64,000 nt of DNA from Actinomycetes bacterium. GTDB taxonomy: Bacteria; Actinomycetota; Actinomycetes; JAHEKZ01. The DNA lies in NCBI GenBank assembly GCA_027118455.1, contig JAJAYZ010000100.1:1-64000 (forward strand), read 5' to 3'. The first letter of the stretch is position 1; each line of letters starts with the position of its first letter. The notes beneath the pieces are model-generated. The model was not told the DNA's origin. It did not search any database and was given only the letters and a program-made list of their open reading frames with translations. Shown here in pieces: positions 28,750-38,427 of this stretch. The translations under genes and the position numbers were made by a program.

Positions 28750-29661
28750 ATGACCCAGCAATCCGCCTCTCGACGTGCCCCGTTCGGTCGGGTGCTCACG
28801 GCGATGGTCACCCCCTTCCGTCCCGACCTCTCCCTCGATCTCGACGGCGTGCAGCAGTTGGCCACCTATCTTGTCGACCAGGGCAACGATGGGCTCGTCG
28901 TCAACGGCACGACGGGCGAGTCGCCGACCACGACCGACCACGAGCAAGAGCTTGTGGTCCGAGCGGTTGTCGATGCGGTGGGCGACCGCGCGATGGTCGT
29001 CGCTGGCGCGAGCAGCAACGACACCGTCCACGCGATCGAACGGGCCAGGCTGGCTGCCAAGGCTGGGGCCCATGCGCTTCTGGTGGTGTCGCCTTACTAC
29101 AACCGGCCTCCCCAGGAGGGCGTTCTCACTCACCTGACCACGGTGGCTGACGCCACAGAGCTTCCGGTCATGCTCTACGACATCCCCGGGCGCACCGGGG
29201 TGGCGATCGACGTGGAGACGATGGTCCTGGCGGCCGAGCACGAGAAGATCGTGGCCGTCAAGGACGCCAAAGCAGATCTCGAGGCGTCCTCGTGGGTGAT
29301 CGCCCGAAGTGATCTGGCCTGGTACTCCGGCGATGACGTCCTGACCCTGCCGCTGATGAGCATCGGAGCCGTCGGGGTAGTTAGCGTGGCAGCGCATCTG
29401 GTGGCCAGCCGGATCGGCGAGATGATCGCTGCCTATGAGTCTGGCGACGTCTTTACTGCTACGCGGCTGCATCTGGGCCTCCTTCCGGTCTACACCGGTC
29501 TCTTCCGCACGCAGGGGTTGATGACGACCAAGGCAGCCCTCTCCCAGCTCGGGGTGGTAGGTGGGGCAGTGCGACCGCCCCTTGTCGACCTCACGCAGGA
29601 AGAGTTCGCGACCTTGACGCTCGACCTGGCCGATGGTGGCGTGGAGGGATTCACCGCATGA
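28750..29661 (+). CDS. dapA: 4-hydroxy-tetrahydrodipicolinate synthase
   Basis: DapA condenses pyruvate with aspartate semialdehyde, the entry step to diaminopimelate and lysine. The 303-residue product has the TIM-barrel motifs VNGTTGESPTTT, VSPYYNRPPQEG with the catalytic Tyr, YDIPGRTGVAI, and the Schiff-base Lys in VAVKDAKAD at about residue 171. ATG 28750 is the start, and the stop overlaps the rnj ATG by four bases. Confidence 0.96.
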   Translation: MTQQSASRRAPFGRVLTAMVTPFRPDLSLDLDGVQQLATYLVDQGNDGLVVNGTTGESPTTTDHEQELVVRAVVDAVGDRAMVVAGASSNDTVHAIERARLAAKAGAHALLVVSPYYNRPPQEGVLTHLTTVADATELPVMLYDIPGRTGVAIDVETMVLAAEHEKIVAVKDAKADLEASSWVIARSDLAWYSGDDVLTLPLMSIGAVGVVSVAAHLVASRIGEMIAAYESGDVFTATRLHLGLLPVYTGLFRTQGLMTTKAALSQLGVVGGAVRPPLVDLTQEEFATLTLDLADGGVEGFTA

Positions 29662-31346
29662 GCCATCCGCACCCCGAGCTTGGCCCGCCACCCCCGGCCC
29701 CCCAAGGGTCACTGCGCATCGTCCCGCTTGGCGGTCTCGGCGAGATCGGTCGCAACATGACGGTCTTCGAGTTCGACGGAAAGCTTCTGATCGTCGACTG
29801 CGGCGTGCTGTTTCCCGAAGATGACCAGCCTGGCATCGACCTGATTCTCCCTGACTTCGACTACATCCGGGACCGCCTCGGTGATGTGGTCGGGCTGGTG
29901 CTCACCCACGGGCATGAGGACCACATCGGAGCGGTGCCCTACCTGCTCCGCGAGCGCGCTGATATCCCGCTCTTCGGCTCGCGGCTGACGTTGGCGTTCG
30001 TTGAGGCCAAACTGCGTGAGCACCGAATCACTCCGGTCACGACGACGGTGACTGAGGGTGACCGCACCGCGTTGGCGCCGTTCGACCTCGAGTACATCGC
30101 CGTGAACCACTCCATCCCCGATGCCCTCGCGGTCGCGATTCGCACCCCAGCTGGACAGCTGGTCATTCACACCGGCGACTTCAAGATGGACCAGCTGCCG
30201 CTTGACGGGCGCGTCACCGACCTCCGCACCTTCGGTCGGCTGGGTGACGAGGGGGTCGACCTGATGCTGGTCGACTCCACCAACGCCGAGGTACCCGGCT
30301 TCGTCGCATCCGAGAAAGACATCGTGCCCGTTCTCGACAGGTACTTTGCCCAGAGCGAGCGCCGCATCATCGTTGCCTCGTTCGCCTCTCACATCCATCG
30401 TGTGCAGCAGATCATCGACATCGCGCGCAAGCACCGGCGGAAGGTGGCGTTCGTCGGTCGCTCGATGGTGCGGAACATGGGCATCGCCCGCGACCTGGGG
30501 TATCTGACGATTCCGGCCGACACCGTTGTCGACGTCAAGTCGCTCGACGACCATCCCGACGACGGCGTGGTGCTGATCTGCACGGGCTCACAGGGCGAGC
30601 CGATGGCGGTGCTCTCCCGCATTGCCGGTCGTGACCACAGCATTGTGCTCGGGCCTCACGACACGGTGATCCTTGCTTCCTCGCTGATCCCTGGCAACGA
30701 GAACGCCGTCTACCGGGTGATTAACGGACTGATGCGCTGGGGCGCCACCGTTGTCCACAAGGGCAACGCGATGGTGCACGTCTCAGGTCACGCTGCATCT
30801 GGTGAGCTGCTCTACCTGTACAACATCGTCCGGCCGACGAACGTCATGCCGGTGCATGGCGAGACTCGGCACCTGCGCGCCAACGCCGACCTGGCCATTG
30901 CAACTGGTGTCGAGCCACGTAACGTCGCGATGGCCGAGGACGGTGTGGTCGTCGACCTCGTCGATGGTCACGCGCGCATCGTCGGAGCCGTTCCCTGCGG
31001 GTACGTCTACGTCGACGGTGCATCGGTGGGCAACATCACCGAGGCCTCCCTCAAGGACCGCCGCATCCTCGGTTCGGAGGGCTTCATCTCGGTCCACGTC
31101 GTTGTCGACTCGGCCACCGGCAAGGTGGTGGGCGGCCCTGTCGTTTCAGCCCGCGGGTTCCTCGAGGACGACTCGGTGTTCAACGACGTTCTGCCACTGA
31201 TCACGGCAGCTCTGGAAGAGGCGGGGGCCCGCGGGGTAGGCGAAGCGCATCAGTTGCAGCAGATCGTGCGGCGCACAGTGGGCCGTTGGGTCAGCAGTGC
31301 GCATCGGCGCAAGCCGATGATCATCCCGGTCGTCATCGAGGTCTGA
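29658..31346 (+). CDS. rnj: Ribonuclease J
   Basis: RNase J is a metallo-beta-lactamase/beta-CASP nuclease with 5'-3' exo- and endonuclease activity in RNA maturation and decay. The 562-residue product has LTHGHEDHIGAVPYLL (the HxHxDH zinc motif near residue 84), HTGDFKMD, the beta-CASP part with ASFASHIHRVQQIID, GSQGEPMAVLSRIA and NVMPVHGETRHL. A C-terminal domain ends in RRTVGRW. It is coupled to dapA. Together with pnp it accounts for two main RNA-decay enzymes in this window. Confidence 0.96.
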   Translation: MSHPHPELGPPPPAPQGSLRIVPLGGLGEIGRNMTVFEFDGKLLIVDCGVLFPEDDQPGIDLILPDFDYIRDRLGDVVGLVLTHGHEDHIGAVPYLLRERADIPLFGSRLTLAFVEAKLREHRITPVTTTVTEGDRTALAPFDLEYIAVNHSIPDALAVAIRTPAGQLVIHTGDFKMDQLPLDGRVTDLRTFGRLGDEGVDLMLVDSTNAEVPGFVASEKDIVPVLDRYFAQSERRIIVASFASHIHRVQQIIDIARKHRRKVAFVGRSMVRNMGIARDLGYLTIPADTVVDVKSLDDHPDDGVVLICTGSQGEPMAVLSRIAGRDHSIVLGPHDTVILASSLIPGNENAVYRVINGLMRWGATVVHKGNAMVHVSGHAASGELLYLYNIVRPTNVMPVHGETRHLRANADLAIATGVEPRNVAMAEDGVVVDLVDGHARIVGAVPCGYVYVDGASVGNITEASLKDRRILGSEGFISVHVVVDSATGKVVGGPVVSARGFLEDDSVFNDVLPLITAALEEAGARGVGEAHQLQQIVRRTVGRWVSSAHRRKPMIIPVVIEV

Positions 31347-31449
31347 GGTCGGTAGTCCCCGGTTCCACCGGGTTCTGTCGAAGCCAAGGGGCGCGACACA
31401 CCGCACGATCAGCGGTGATCGGGTCCTAGCGCTGGGTAACCTGCCCCCT

Positions 31450-34037
31450 ATGGCCTCGTCTTCCCCACGGGGCGCGACTCGTTCGCATCCCTCGAGTACG
31501 CGCCCAACCACCAAGCGCTCAGCGAGCACTCGTGCGTCGAGTAAGCGCACCTCCAGTTCCTCTCGCTCCCGCGCCTCCACATCCAAGCGCGGCCCCGGTC
31601 CAGCAACGCGGCTCGCACGTGCGCTCTGGCTCGCCGTCAGAGGAATCTGGCTCGGGCTCGCCCACCTGCTCGGTGGAGCAGCTCGGCGGATCGGCTCCAG
31701 CGCCCGCGACCTCGATCCTGAGCAGCGTCGCGACGGCATCGGACTCTTGTTGCTCGCTGTCGCTCTGGTGGCTGCCGCTTCGCAGTGGTGGTCACTGGAC
31801 GGCCCGGTTGACGTCACTGCCGACGCTGTTGTGCTCGGCAGTGCCGGGCGGCTCGCATGGGCAGTGCCGCTGCTTCTGGTGGGACTGTCGTGGTGGGTGT
31901 TGCGGCATCCCGCTGGCCATGCACCGACTGGACGGCTGGTGATCGGCTGGGCAGCGACCATCGGGGGAGTGCTCGGAATCGCTCATGCGCTGGCCGGGAC
32001 ACCGCAGCCGTTCGAGGGTTCTGAGGCGATGCGCTCAGGGGGTGGGTTCCTCGGGTTCATGGTTGCTGCGCCCCTCGTGTCGGGCCTGACCGTCTGGCTC
32101 GCTGTACCACTCATGGCGCTGCTCATGGGTTTTGGTCTCCTCATCCTGACCGCGACCCCGGTGCACCAGGTGCCAGAGCGGCTCGCCGTCATTCGTGATC
32201 GGGTGCTCTACGGACGGCCGGTCGATGACGTGATCGATCTTGTCGACGCCGACAGCCATGGCTTGGGGGCAACGGAAGCGCCGCAGCGACGTCGCAGATG
32301 GCTGCGCTCAAGACGAGCACCAGAGCTGTCGCTGCCCACTGGCCCGGAGGCCTTCGAGACGCCGGTGCTGGCCGACGAGCGCGTTCTCGGGGTCATCGAC
32401 GACGTGGACAGCGCAGACACCGCCGATAGCACTGAGTTCGGCGTCGACCCAGTTCCGTCACCGGCTACCTTCGCCCCTGGGTCCGTTCCTGGCAGCGGCC
32501 CCGTCACCAAGCCGGGCGAGGTTGCTGCCCCGCCGACTCTCCCGGCGCGCGTCGAGCAGTTGCTCTTGGGTGGGGATGTCACCTACACGCTCCCCGACCC
32601 TTCGTTGCTGCGCACCGGAACTCCCCACAAACTGCGCAGCAAAGCCAACGATGCAGTTGTCGCATCGCTGACTGAGGTGCTCGAGCAGTTCGGTATCGAT
32701 GCGCGGGTCACTGGGTTCACCCGTGGGCCGACCGTCACGAGGTACGAGGTTGAGCTCGGCCCTGGCATCAAGGTGGAGCGCGTCACCGCGCTCAGCAAGA
32801 ACATCGCCTATGCCGTCGCGAGCGCCGACGTCCGGATCCTTTCGCCATCCCCGGCAAGTCGGCAATCGGTATCGAGATTCCCAACACCGACCGCGAAATC
32901 GTCAGTCTCGGCGACGTCATGCGCTCGTCAGCAGCCAGAAGTGACCACCACCCGATGGTTGTCGGTCTGGGCAAAGACGTTGAGGGCGGTTACGTCTGCG
33001 CCAACCTGGCCAAGATGCCGCACGTTCTGGTTGCCGGTGCCACCGGTGCGGGCAAGAGCGGATGCATGAATGCGCTCATCACCAGCATTCTCATGCGATC
33101 GACGCCTGACGAGGTGCGGATGGTTCTCGTCGACCCCAAGCGGGTCGAGCTCACGGTGTACGAAGGCATTCCGCACCTCATCACGCCGATCATCACCAAC
33201 CCGAAGAAGGCAGCTGACGCCCTGCAGTGGGTCGTGCGCGAGATGGAGATGCGCTACGACGACCTTGCGGCCTACGGCTTCCGGCACGTTGACGACTTCA
33301 ACAAGGCGGTGCGCGCGGGTTCGGTCAAGCCCCCACCCGGGAGTGAACGAAACCTTCAGCCGTACCCGTACCTGCTTGTCGTCGTGGACGAGCTCGCCGA
33401 TCTCATGATGGTGGCGCCCCGTGACGTGGAGGACTCGATCGTTCGCATCACCCAGCTTGCGCGAGCCGCTGGGATCCACCTGGTGCTAGCCACCCAACGT
33501 CCGAGTGTCGATGTCGTCACCGGGCTGATCAAGGCGAATGTGCCCAGCCGGTTCGCGTTCGCCACGTCGTCGCTCGCCGACAGTCGGGTGATCCTCGACC
33601 AGCCGGGTGCGGAGAAACTGGTCGGCCAAGGTGACGCGCTCTTCCTTCCGATGGGCGCCAGCAAGGCCATCCGCGTTCAGGGATCGTGGGTCACAGAGGC
33701 AGAGATCGCTGCGGTGGTTGCCCATGTCAAGGGCCAGCTGCAGCCGACGTACCGCGAGGACATCACTGCTACGCGAACACGCAAAGAGGTTGACGGCGAC
33801 ATCGGTGACGATCTCGACCTCCTCCTGCAGGCGGTCGAGCTCGTTGTCGATACGCAGTTCGGCTCCACCTCGATGCTGCAGCGCAAGCTGCGCGTCGGCT
33901 TTGCCAAGGCGGGGCGCCTGATGGACCTGATGGAGAGTCGGGGAATCGTCGGCCCATCAGAAGGCTCCAAGGCGCGCGACGTCCTGGTCAAGCCAGACGA
34001 GCTCCCTGCGGTGTTGATCACGCTCCGGGGGGAGTAG
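31450..34037 (+). pseudogene. ftsK: DNA translocase FtsK, interrupted by a one-base frameshift
   Basis: FtsK pumps DNA at the division septum. The N-terminal half (four or so membrane helices at about 50-240, acidic/proline linker, then the alpha domain VEQLLLGGDVTYTLPDP and [20 protein letters not shown]) reads from ATG 31450. At 32846/32847 one base is missing. The homologous sequence continues one frame over as [13 protein letters not shown]. From there it has the Walker A GATGAGKS (33039-33062), [32 protein letters not shown] and the gamma winged helix ([23 protein letters not shown]). Restored length is about 862 residues, normal for the family. No slippery heptamer is visible, so I read it as mutation or sequence error. 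Confidence 0.9.
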
Positions 34038-34166
34038 CCGGAGCCTCCGCCGAGTAAGGGACCAGGAGGTAGCCAAAAGGAGGGGATGTTTGGTGGCTTT
34101 GTCCTGCCAGCACTACCGGCCGTAGACTGATGGCGTCCACAGTCTGCGTTCGGAGGGGAGGGTTCA

Positions 34167-34937
34167 GTGTCTGGCGACTCATCAGCGTCCATCGGCCACG
34201 AGGTCTCCACCGCCCGGGCTGCGGTCGGCCTGTCGCTCGCCGAGGTCGCCTCGCGCACCCGGATCCGGGCAACGGTGATCGGCGAGATCGAGGCTGACAA
34301 CTTCGTCCACTGCGGCGGCGACGTGTACGCGCGCGGTCACCTCAGGGCGATCGCGACTGCACTGGATGCCGACGCGACCCCGTGGGTAGCTGCGTACGAC
34401 GCCGAGCACGGCACCGTCGCGCCGTCAGCCTCGGAGGTCTTCGAGTCCGAGACGGCCACTCCTTCGCGCCGCCGGGGCGCAAACTGGAGCGCCATCATGG
34501 CCGCTGCACTCGTGGTTGCCGTCGGGTTGGTCGCGGCACAGATCGTCACGACTTCCGACGACAGCCGTAATACCACGACAGTGGCCCAACCCGAGCCAAC
34601 GCCAAGGGCGACAGAACCGAATGGCGAACCGACCGACGACCCAACTCAGGTAGCGCAGGCTGATCCGGAGGAGGTTGTGCTGCGCATGACCGCACTTCCG
34701 GGGGCCCTGAGCTGGGTCAGCGTCACGCGTCCTGACGGTGCGGTGGTATTCGAGGGCGAGATCGGCGACAGACAGTCGAAGACCTTCCGCGACCGCGACA
34801 AGCTCAGGGCGCTGCTGGGGTGTGCGTCCGCGCTCGAGCTCACTGTCAATGGCCAGGACATCGGCAGCCCGAGCGGGGACTGTAGGCCGGTCAACTTGAC
34901 GTTCACTCCGAAGGACCCGGACGGGACTGCAGGCTGA
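34167..34937 (+). CDS. RodZ-like membrane protein: HTH_25, one TM helix, DUF4115
   Basis: The 256-residue product has an N-terminal helix-turn-helix of the RodZ type ([37 protein letters not shown]). One membrane helix follows ([18 protein letters not shown], about 111-128). An acidic linker and a C-terminal DUF4115 beta domain follow ([25 protein letters not shown]). RodZ links MreB to the membrane in rods, and actinobacterial relatives next to rimO and pgsA are less studied. GTG 34167 has GGAGGGGAGG upstream. It follows ftsK by 129 bases and is two bases from rimO. Confidence 0.82.
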   Translation: MSGDSSASIGHEVSTARAAVGLSLAEVASRTRIRATVIGEIEADNFVHCGGDVYARGHLRAIATALDADATPWVAAYDAEHGTVAPSASEVFESETATPSRRRGANWSAIMAAALVVAVGLVAAQIVTTSDDSRNTTTVAQPEPTPRATEPNGEPTDDPTQVAQADPEEVVLRMTALPGALSWVSVTRPDGAVVFEGEIGDRQSKTFRDRDKLRALLGCASALELTVNGQDIGSPSGDCRPVNLTFTPKDPDGTAG

Positions 34938-34938
34938 C

Positions 34939-36357
34939 GTGACGCCGCGGGTGTCGTTGGTAACTCTGGGTTGTGCGCGTAACGACGTCGATTCCGAAGA
35001 GCTCGCTGCGCGCTTCGCCGATGCCGGTCTCGAACTCGTCGACGAGCCGGCTGACGCCGATGCCGTCGTCGTCAACACCTGCGGGTTCGTTGCGGCGGCC
35101 AAGAAGGACTCGATCGACACCATGTTGGCTGCGGCCGACCTCAAGGGGGCCGGCGGGCCGCAGGCGGTGATCGCCGTCGGGTGCCTGGCCGAGCGCTATG
35201 GGACCGAGCTGGCGGCCGAGCTCGCCGAGGTGGACGCGGTGCTCGGGTTCGATGACTACCCCGACATCGCCGCCAAGGTTCGGGCGGTTCTGGCTGGAGA
35301 TCGTCCGGCCGCTCCGGTCCCCCAGGACCGCCGGTTGCTGCTGCCGCTGGCACCGGCGGACCGCGCTGCCCCACCGTCTGATGCATCTGCCGGTGCCGGT
35401 CCTGCCGGCCCAGCGTCCGGCCCGAGGGTGCCCCGTCGGCGACTGGACTCAAGCCCCATGGCACCGGTGAAGATTGCCTCCGGCTGCGATCGGCGCTGCG
35501 CTTTCTGTGCGATTCCCCGGTTCCGGGGTTCGTTCGTTTCGCGGCCACCGCAGGAGATCGTCGATGAGACCGGGTGGCTCGCCACACGTGGCGTTCGCGA
35601 GATCTTCTTGGTCAGCGAGAACTCGACGTCGTACGGCAAGGACCTCGGCGATCTGCAGGCGCTGGAACGCCTACTCCCGAGCCTGGTCGCGATCGACGGG
35701 ATCGACCGGGTCAGGGTCAGCTACCTGCAGCCGGCTGAGGTGCGCCCCGGCCTGGTCGAGGCGATCGCAGGGACGCCGGGTGTTGCGCCGTACTTCGACC
35801 TGTCCTTCCAGCACGCGAGCGGTCCATTGCTCCGTCGGATGCGCCGGTTCGGCGACGCTGAGGCGTTCCTCGACCTGATCGGCTCGGTACGGTCCTTGGC
35901 GCCGACTGCGGGGATTCGTTCGAACGTCATCGTCGGCTTCCCTGGTGAGACCGAGGCCGACGTGCAGACTCTGAGCGACTTCCTGACCGCAGCTCGCCTC
36001 GACGTCGTCGGTGTTTTCGGCTACTCCGACGAGGACGGCACTGAAGCCGCTGATCTCGACGATCAGCTCTCCGGCCATGAGATCGAAGAGCGTCGGCGGC
36101 ATGTCGACCAACTCGTTGAGTCGCTCGTGGCCGAACGGGCCGCTGCGCGGATCGGAGAAGCAGTGCGTGTGCTGGTTGAGGAGCACTCCGACGGGGTGCC
36201 GATTGGCCGGGCGGCCCATCAAGGTCCCGAGGTTGACGGAGTAGTCGAGCTGCCCGGCGTCGACGCCCCCGTCGGAACATGGGTTGATGCACGGGTGGTC
36301 GACTCCGCTGGAGTCGACCTCATCGCCGAGCCGACGGGGTCTGGCCAGCACTCATGA
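34939..36357 (+). CDS. rimO: Ribosomal protein S12 methylthiotransferase RimO
   Basis: RimO is a radical-SAM enzyme adding a methylthio group to an Asp of S12. The 472-residue product has the UPF0004 domain with [26 protein letters not shown] and [10 protein letters not shown]. The radical-SAM cluster site [15 protein letters not shown] is near residue 183, followed by VIVGFPGET and a C-terminal TRAM domain. An Ala/Pro-rich insert (about 125-170) between the first two domains is longer than usual. GTG 34939 follows the RodZ-like gene by one base, and the stop overlaps pgsA. A MiaB paralogue is at 59.2 kb. Confidence 0.95.
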   Translation: MTPRVSLVTLGCARNDVDSEELAARFADAGLELVDEPADADAVVVNTCGFVAAAKKDSIDTMLAAADLKGAGGPQAVIAVGCLAERYGTELAAELAEVDAVLGFDDYPDIAAKVRAVLAGDRPAAPVPQDRRLLLPLAPADRAAPPSDASAGAGPAGPASGPRVPRRRLDSSPMAPVKIASGCDRRCAFCAIPRFRGSFVSRPPQEIVDETGWLATRGVREIFLVSENSTSYGKDLGDLQALERLLPSLVAIDGIDRVRVSYLQPAEVRPGLVEAIAGTPGVAPYFDLSFQHASGPLLRRMRRFGDAEAFLDLIGSVRSLAPTAGIRSNVIVGFPGETEADVQTLSDFLTAARLDVVGVFGYSDEDGTEAADLDDQLSGHEIEERRRHVDQLVESLVAERAAARIGEAVRVLVEEHSDGVPIGRAAHQGPEVDGVVELPGVDAPVGTWVDARVVDSAGVDLIAEPTGSGQHS

Positions 36358-36953
36358 ACAGCGAGAGCAGGGCTGAGGTTTCCTCGTGGAACGTCCCCAA
36401 CGCACTGACGGTGGGCCGGTTGCTGCTCGTTCCTGTCTTCGTGGTTGTCGCATGGGTGGGTTTTGACCGCAACGATGAGGCGTGGCAGGCCTGGGCCGCA
36501 TTGATATTCCTCGTGGCAGCCGTCACCGATCTCATCGATGGAGAGTGGGCGCGACGCACCGGCCAGGTGACATCGTTCGGGAAAATCGCCGACCCCATCG
36601 CAGACAAGGCCCTGACCGGTTCGGCGCTCGTGCTGCTCTCGTGGTTCGAGTTGCTGCCATGGTGGGTGACCATTGTGATCATCGCTCGCGAGGTCGCTGT
36701 CACCTGCTTGCGGTTCTTGGTGATCCAGCACGGTGTGATCGCCGCAAGTCGTGGAGGCAAGCTCAAGACGGTGCTGCAGATTTTGGCGATAACGCTGTAC
36801 CTCCTCCCACTGGCCAGCGGAGCGTTCGCTGTGGCCCAGTGGGTCATGGGCGCTGCTGTGGTCGTCACCGTTCTGACCGGTGTCGACTACGCGTTCCGAG
36901 CGATTGCACTGCGCCGAGGTGCCGCCAAGGCGCCGCGACAGGCGCAGGCGTGA
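36354..36953 (+). CDS. pgsA: CDP-diacylglycerol-glycerol-3-phosphate 3-phosphatidyltransferase
   Basis: PgsA makes phosphatidylglycerophosphate, the precursor of phosphatidylglycerol and cardiolipin. The 199-residue membrane protein carries the CDP-alcohol phosphotransferase motif: DG, two residues, AR, eight residues, G, three residues, D, three residues, D ([14 protein letters not shown] then GKIADPIAD). ATG 36354 overlaps the rimO stop, and the stop overlaps the cinA-like GTG. Hydrophobic segments before and after the motif fit the family's multi-helix topology. Confidence 0.95.
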   Translation: MNSESRAEVSSWNVPNALTVGRLLLVPVFVVVAWVGFDRNDEAWQAWAALIFLVAAVTDLIDGEWARRTGQVTSFGKIADPIADKALTGSALVLLSWFELLPWWVTIVIIAREVAVTCLRFLVIQHGVIAASRGGKLKTVLQILAITLYLLPLASGAFAVAQWVMGAAVVVTVLTGVDYAFRAIALRRGAAKAPRQAQA

Positions 36954-37561
36954 CCGAGGTGGCGACTCCGATGCCGGGAACTGGCAACGGAGCAGCAGGC
37001 GTGGTGGCCGCGATGCGCGAGCGTGGTCTCACCCTGGCGGTTGCGGAGTCGCTCACCGGGGGGCTGGTCATGGCCGCACTCACCGAGGTTCCAGGGGCCA
37101 GCGCGGTGTTGCGCGGTGGCCCCGTCGTCTACGCCACCGACACCAAGACGTCCGCCCTCGGAGTCAACGCCGAGCTACTTGCGGCCCGCGGACCTGTTGA
37201 CCCTGAGGTCGCTGCAGCCATGGCATCGTCGGTCAGGCAGCTGTGGCAGGCCGACGTTGGGCTCTCCACCACCGGGGTGGCCGGTCCTGACCCACAGGCA
37301 GGGAGCCCGGTCGGCGAGGTCTATGTGGCGGTCGCTGGTGCCGAAGGATCGGCGGTTCACCGGGTCGATCTGGCTCCTGCTGGTGACCGTGATTCGATCC
37401 GACGGGAGACCGTCCGGCTGGCGCTGGCGGCGATTCTGGAGCATCTGGGGCTTGCCGGGGAAGCCTCTGTGGGTCCCCGCGGTTACACTGGGGGAACCCC
37501 CGACCACGGGAGTGACGTCTCTCAGAATGTCTTGGGCCCGAATCGGAAGGAGCGCCGATGA
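36950..37561 (+). CDS. CinA C-terminal domain protein (nicotinamide-nucleotide amidohydrolase, PncC type)
   Basis: This 203-residue protein is only the CinA C-terminal domain. It shows [47 protein letters not shown] and [11 protein letters not shown]...[11 protein letters not shown]. Stand-alone PncC-type proteins deamidate NMN to nicotinate mononucleotide. It starts at GTG 36950 within the pgsA stop; ATG 36971 is an alternative. It lies between pgsA and clgR as in other actinobacteria. The C-terminal 30 residues after [10 protein letters not shown] are not conserved in the family, as far as I recall. Confidence 0.9.
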   Translation: MTEVATPMPGTGNGAAGVVAAMRERGLTLAVAESLTGGLVMAALTEVPGASAVLRGGPVVYATDTKTSALGVNAELLAARGPVDPEVAAAMASSVRQLWQADVGLSTTGVAGPDPQAGSPVGEVYVAVAGAEGSAVHRVDLAPAGDRDSIRRETVRLALAAILEHLGLAGEASVGPRGYTGGTPDHGSDVSQNVLGPNRKERR

Positions 37562-37872
37562 TCGTGCTACGCCAGCACCTCGGCGACGAGTTGCGCCGAC
37601 AGCGGCAGCAGCAGGGTCGTACGCTCCGTCAGGTCTCTGCGTCGGCTCGGGTCTCCCTGGGCTACCTCTCCGAGATCGAGCGTGGCCAGAAAGAGGCAAG
37701 CAGCGAGTTGCTTGCCTCGATCTGCGGTGCGCTCGAAGTGCCCCTCTCGCAGGTCCTCCGCAACGTCGGCGATGACATCGCCCTCGCTGAACTTGCCTCA
37801 GTGCCGGTCCGTCGGGGCGAAGATGGCGAAGACGGAACCCGAGCTGCGGCCGGGGTTCCCGCCGCAGTCTGA
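37558..37872 (+). CDS. clgR: ClgR-type XRE transcriptional regulator
   Basis: ClgR activates clp protease and other stress genes in actinobacteria. The 104-residue product has one helix-turn-helix ([48 protein letters not shown]) with the SEIERG..E.S signature of this group and a short acidic tail. ATG 37558 overlaps the preceding stop, with GGAAGGAGC upstream. A 35-kDa antigen/PspA gene often follows clgR in mycobacteria; here a TetR-type gene follows instead. Confidence 0.9.
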   Translation: MIVLRQHLGDELRRQRQQQGRTLRQVSASARVSLGYLSEIERGQKEASSELLASICGALEVPLSQVLRNVGDDIALAELASVPVRRGEDGEDGTRAAAGVPAAV

Positions 37873-37874
37873 GC

Positions 37875-38381
37875 GTGCCGGCTCGCCAGTCGCCCCACGT
37901 CCGCGCCGGCAACTCCATGGAACGGGCGCGCGTTGGAATCCTTGACGCCGCGGCCGACCTCGTTGCCACCGGCGGCCCAAGAACTGTGACCATGGCGGCG
38001 GTCGCTCGCAGCGCAGCGGTGGCCAAGGCGACCGTATACAACCATTTCCGGGATCGGAACGAGCTGCTGCTGGCGCTTCTCGCCACTCAGCGTGAGCGGC
38101 TCGTCGCCCACTGTTTGTTGTCGCCCCCTGGCGAACGGCTCGATAGGGCCGCCGCGTGGCTGAGCGAATCAGTGGTGATTGCCGGGGTTCGGCGCCACGA
38201 TCCCGGCACTCTGGTGCGCCTGGCTGAGGCGGCGGGCAGCGACGACACCGTCGCAGCCGACGTCCAGGAGTGGTGCGCTGGCGGCACCGACCCCGGCGCC
38301 GCCAGACGTTGGCTGATCTCCTTTGTTGTCGCTCCCGCCCGATCCACTGAAATCGCCTCGGGGCCGGCGCAGGCGCCCTAG
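37875..38381 (+). CDS. TetR-family transcriptional regulator
   Basis: The 168-residue product has a TetR DNA-binding domain (ILDAAADLVATGGPRTVTMAAVARSAAVAKATVYNHFRDRNELLLALL). The ligand-binding half is short and alanine-rich, with no family I recognise. It begins at GTG 37875, two bases after clgR, or at ATG 37917, where homology starts. It is probably co-transcribed with clgR. At 168 residues it is shorter than the usual 190-210. Its target is unknown; the large secreted dehydrogenase directly downstream is the nearest candidate. Confidence 0.82.
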   Translation: MPARQSPHVRAGNSMERARVGILDAAADLVATGGPRTVTMAAVARSAAVAKATVYNHFRDRNELLLALLATQRERLVAHCLLSPPGERLDRAAAWLSESVVIAGVRRHDPGTLVRLAEAAGSDDTVAADVQEWCAGGTDPGAARRWLISFVVAPARSTEIASGPAQAP

Positions 38382-38427
38382 GCTTTCGTAGCAGGCGCCC
38401 GATGGCGCAAGGGGTGGGGGAGGAACC

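Noticed and set aside
28717-29712. Minus-strand frame opposite dapA
   Set aside because: DapA motifs are complete on the plus strand and the antisense has no domain.
32840-32855. Programmed frameshift in ftsK
   Set aside because: No slippery heptamer, stop codon or stimulatory hairpin is evident; mutation or sequence error is simpler.
37875-38381. This TetR gene as regulator of the 53901 palindrome
   Set aside because: It is 15 kb away, and I see no copy of the palindrome near it, so there is no sequence link.
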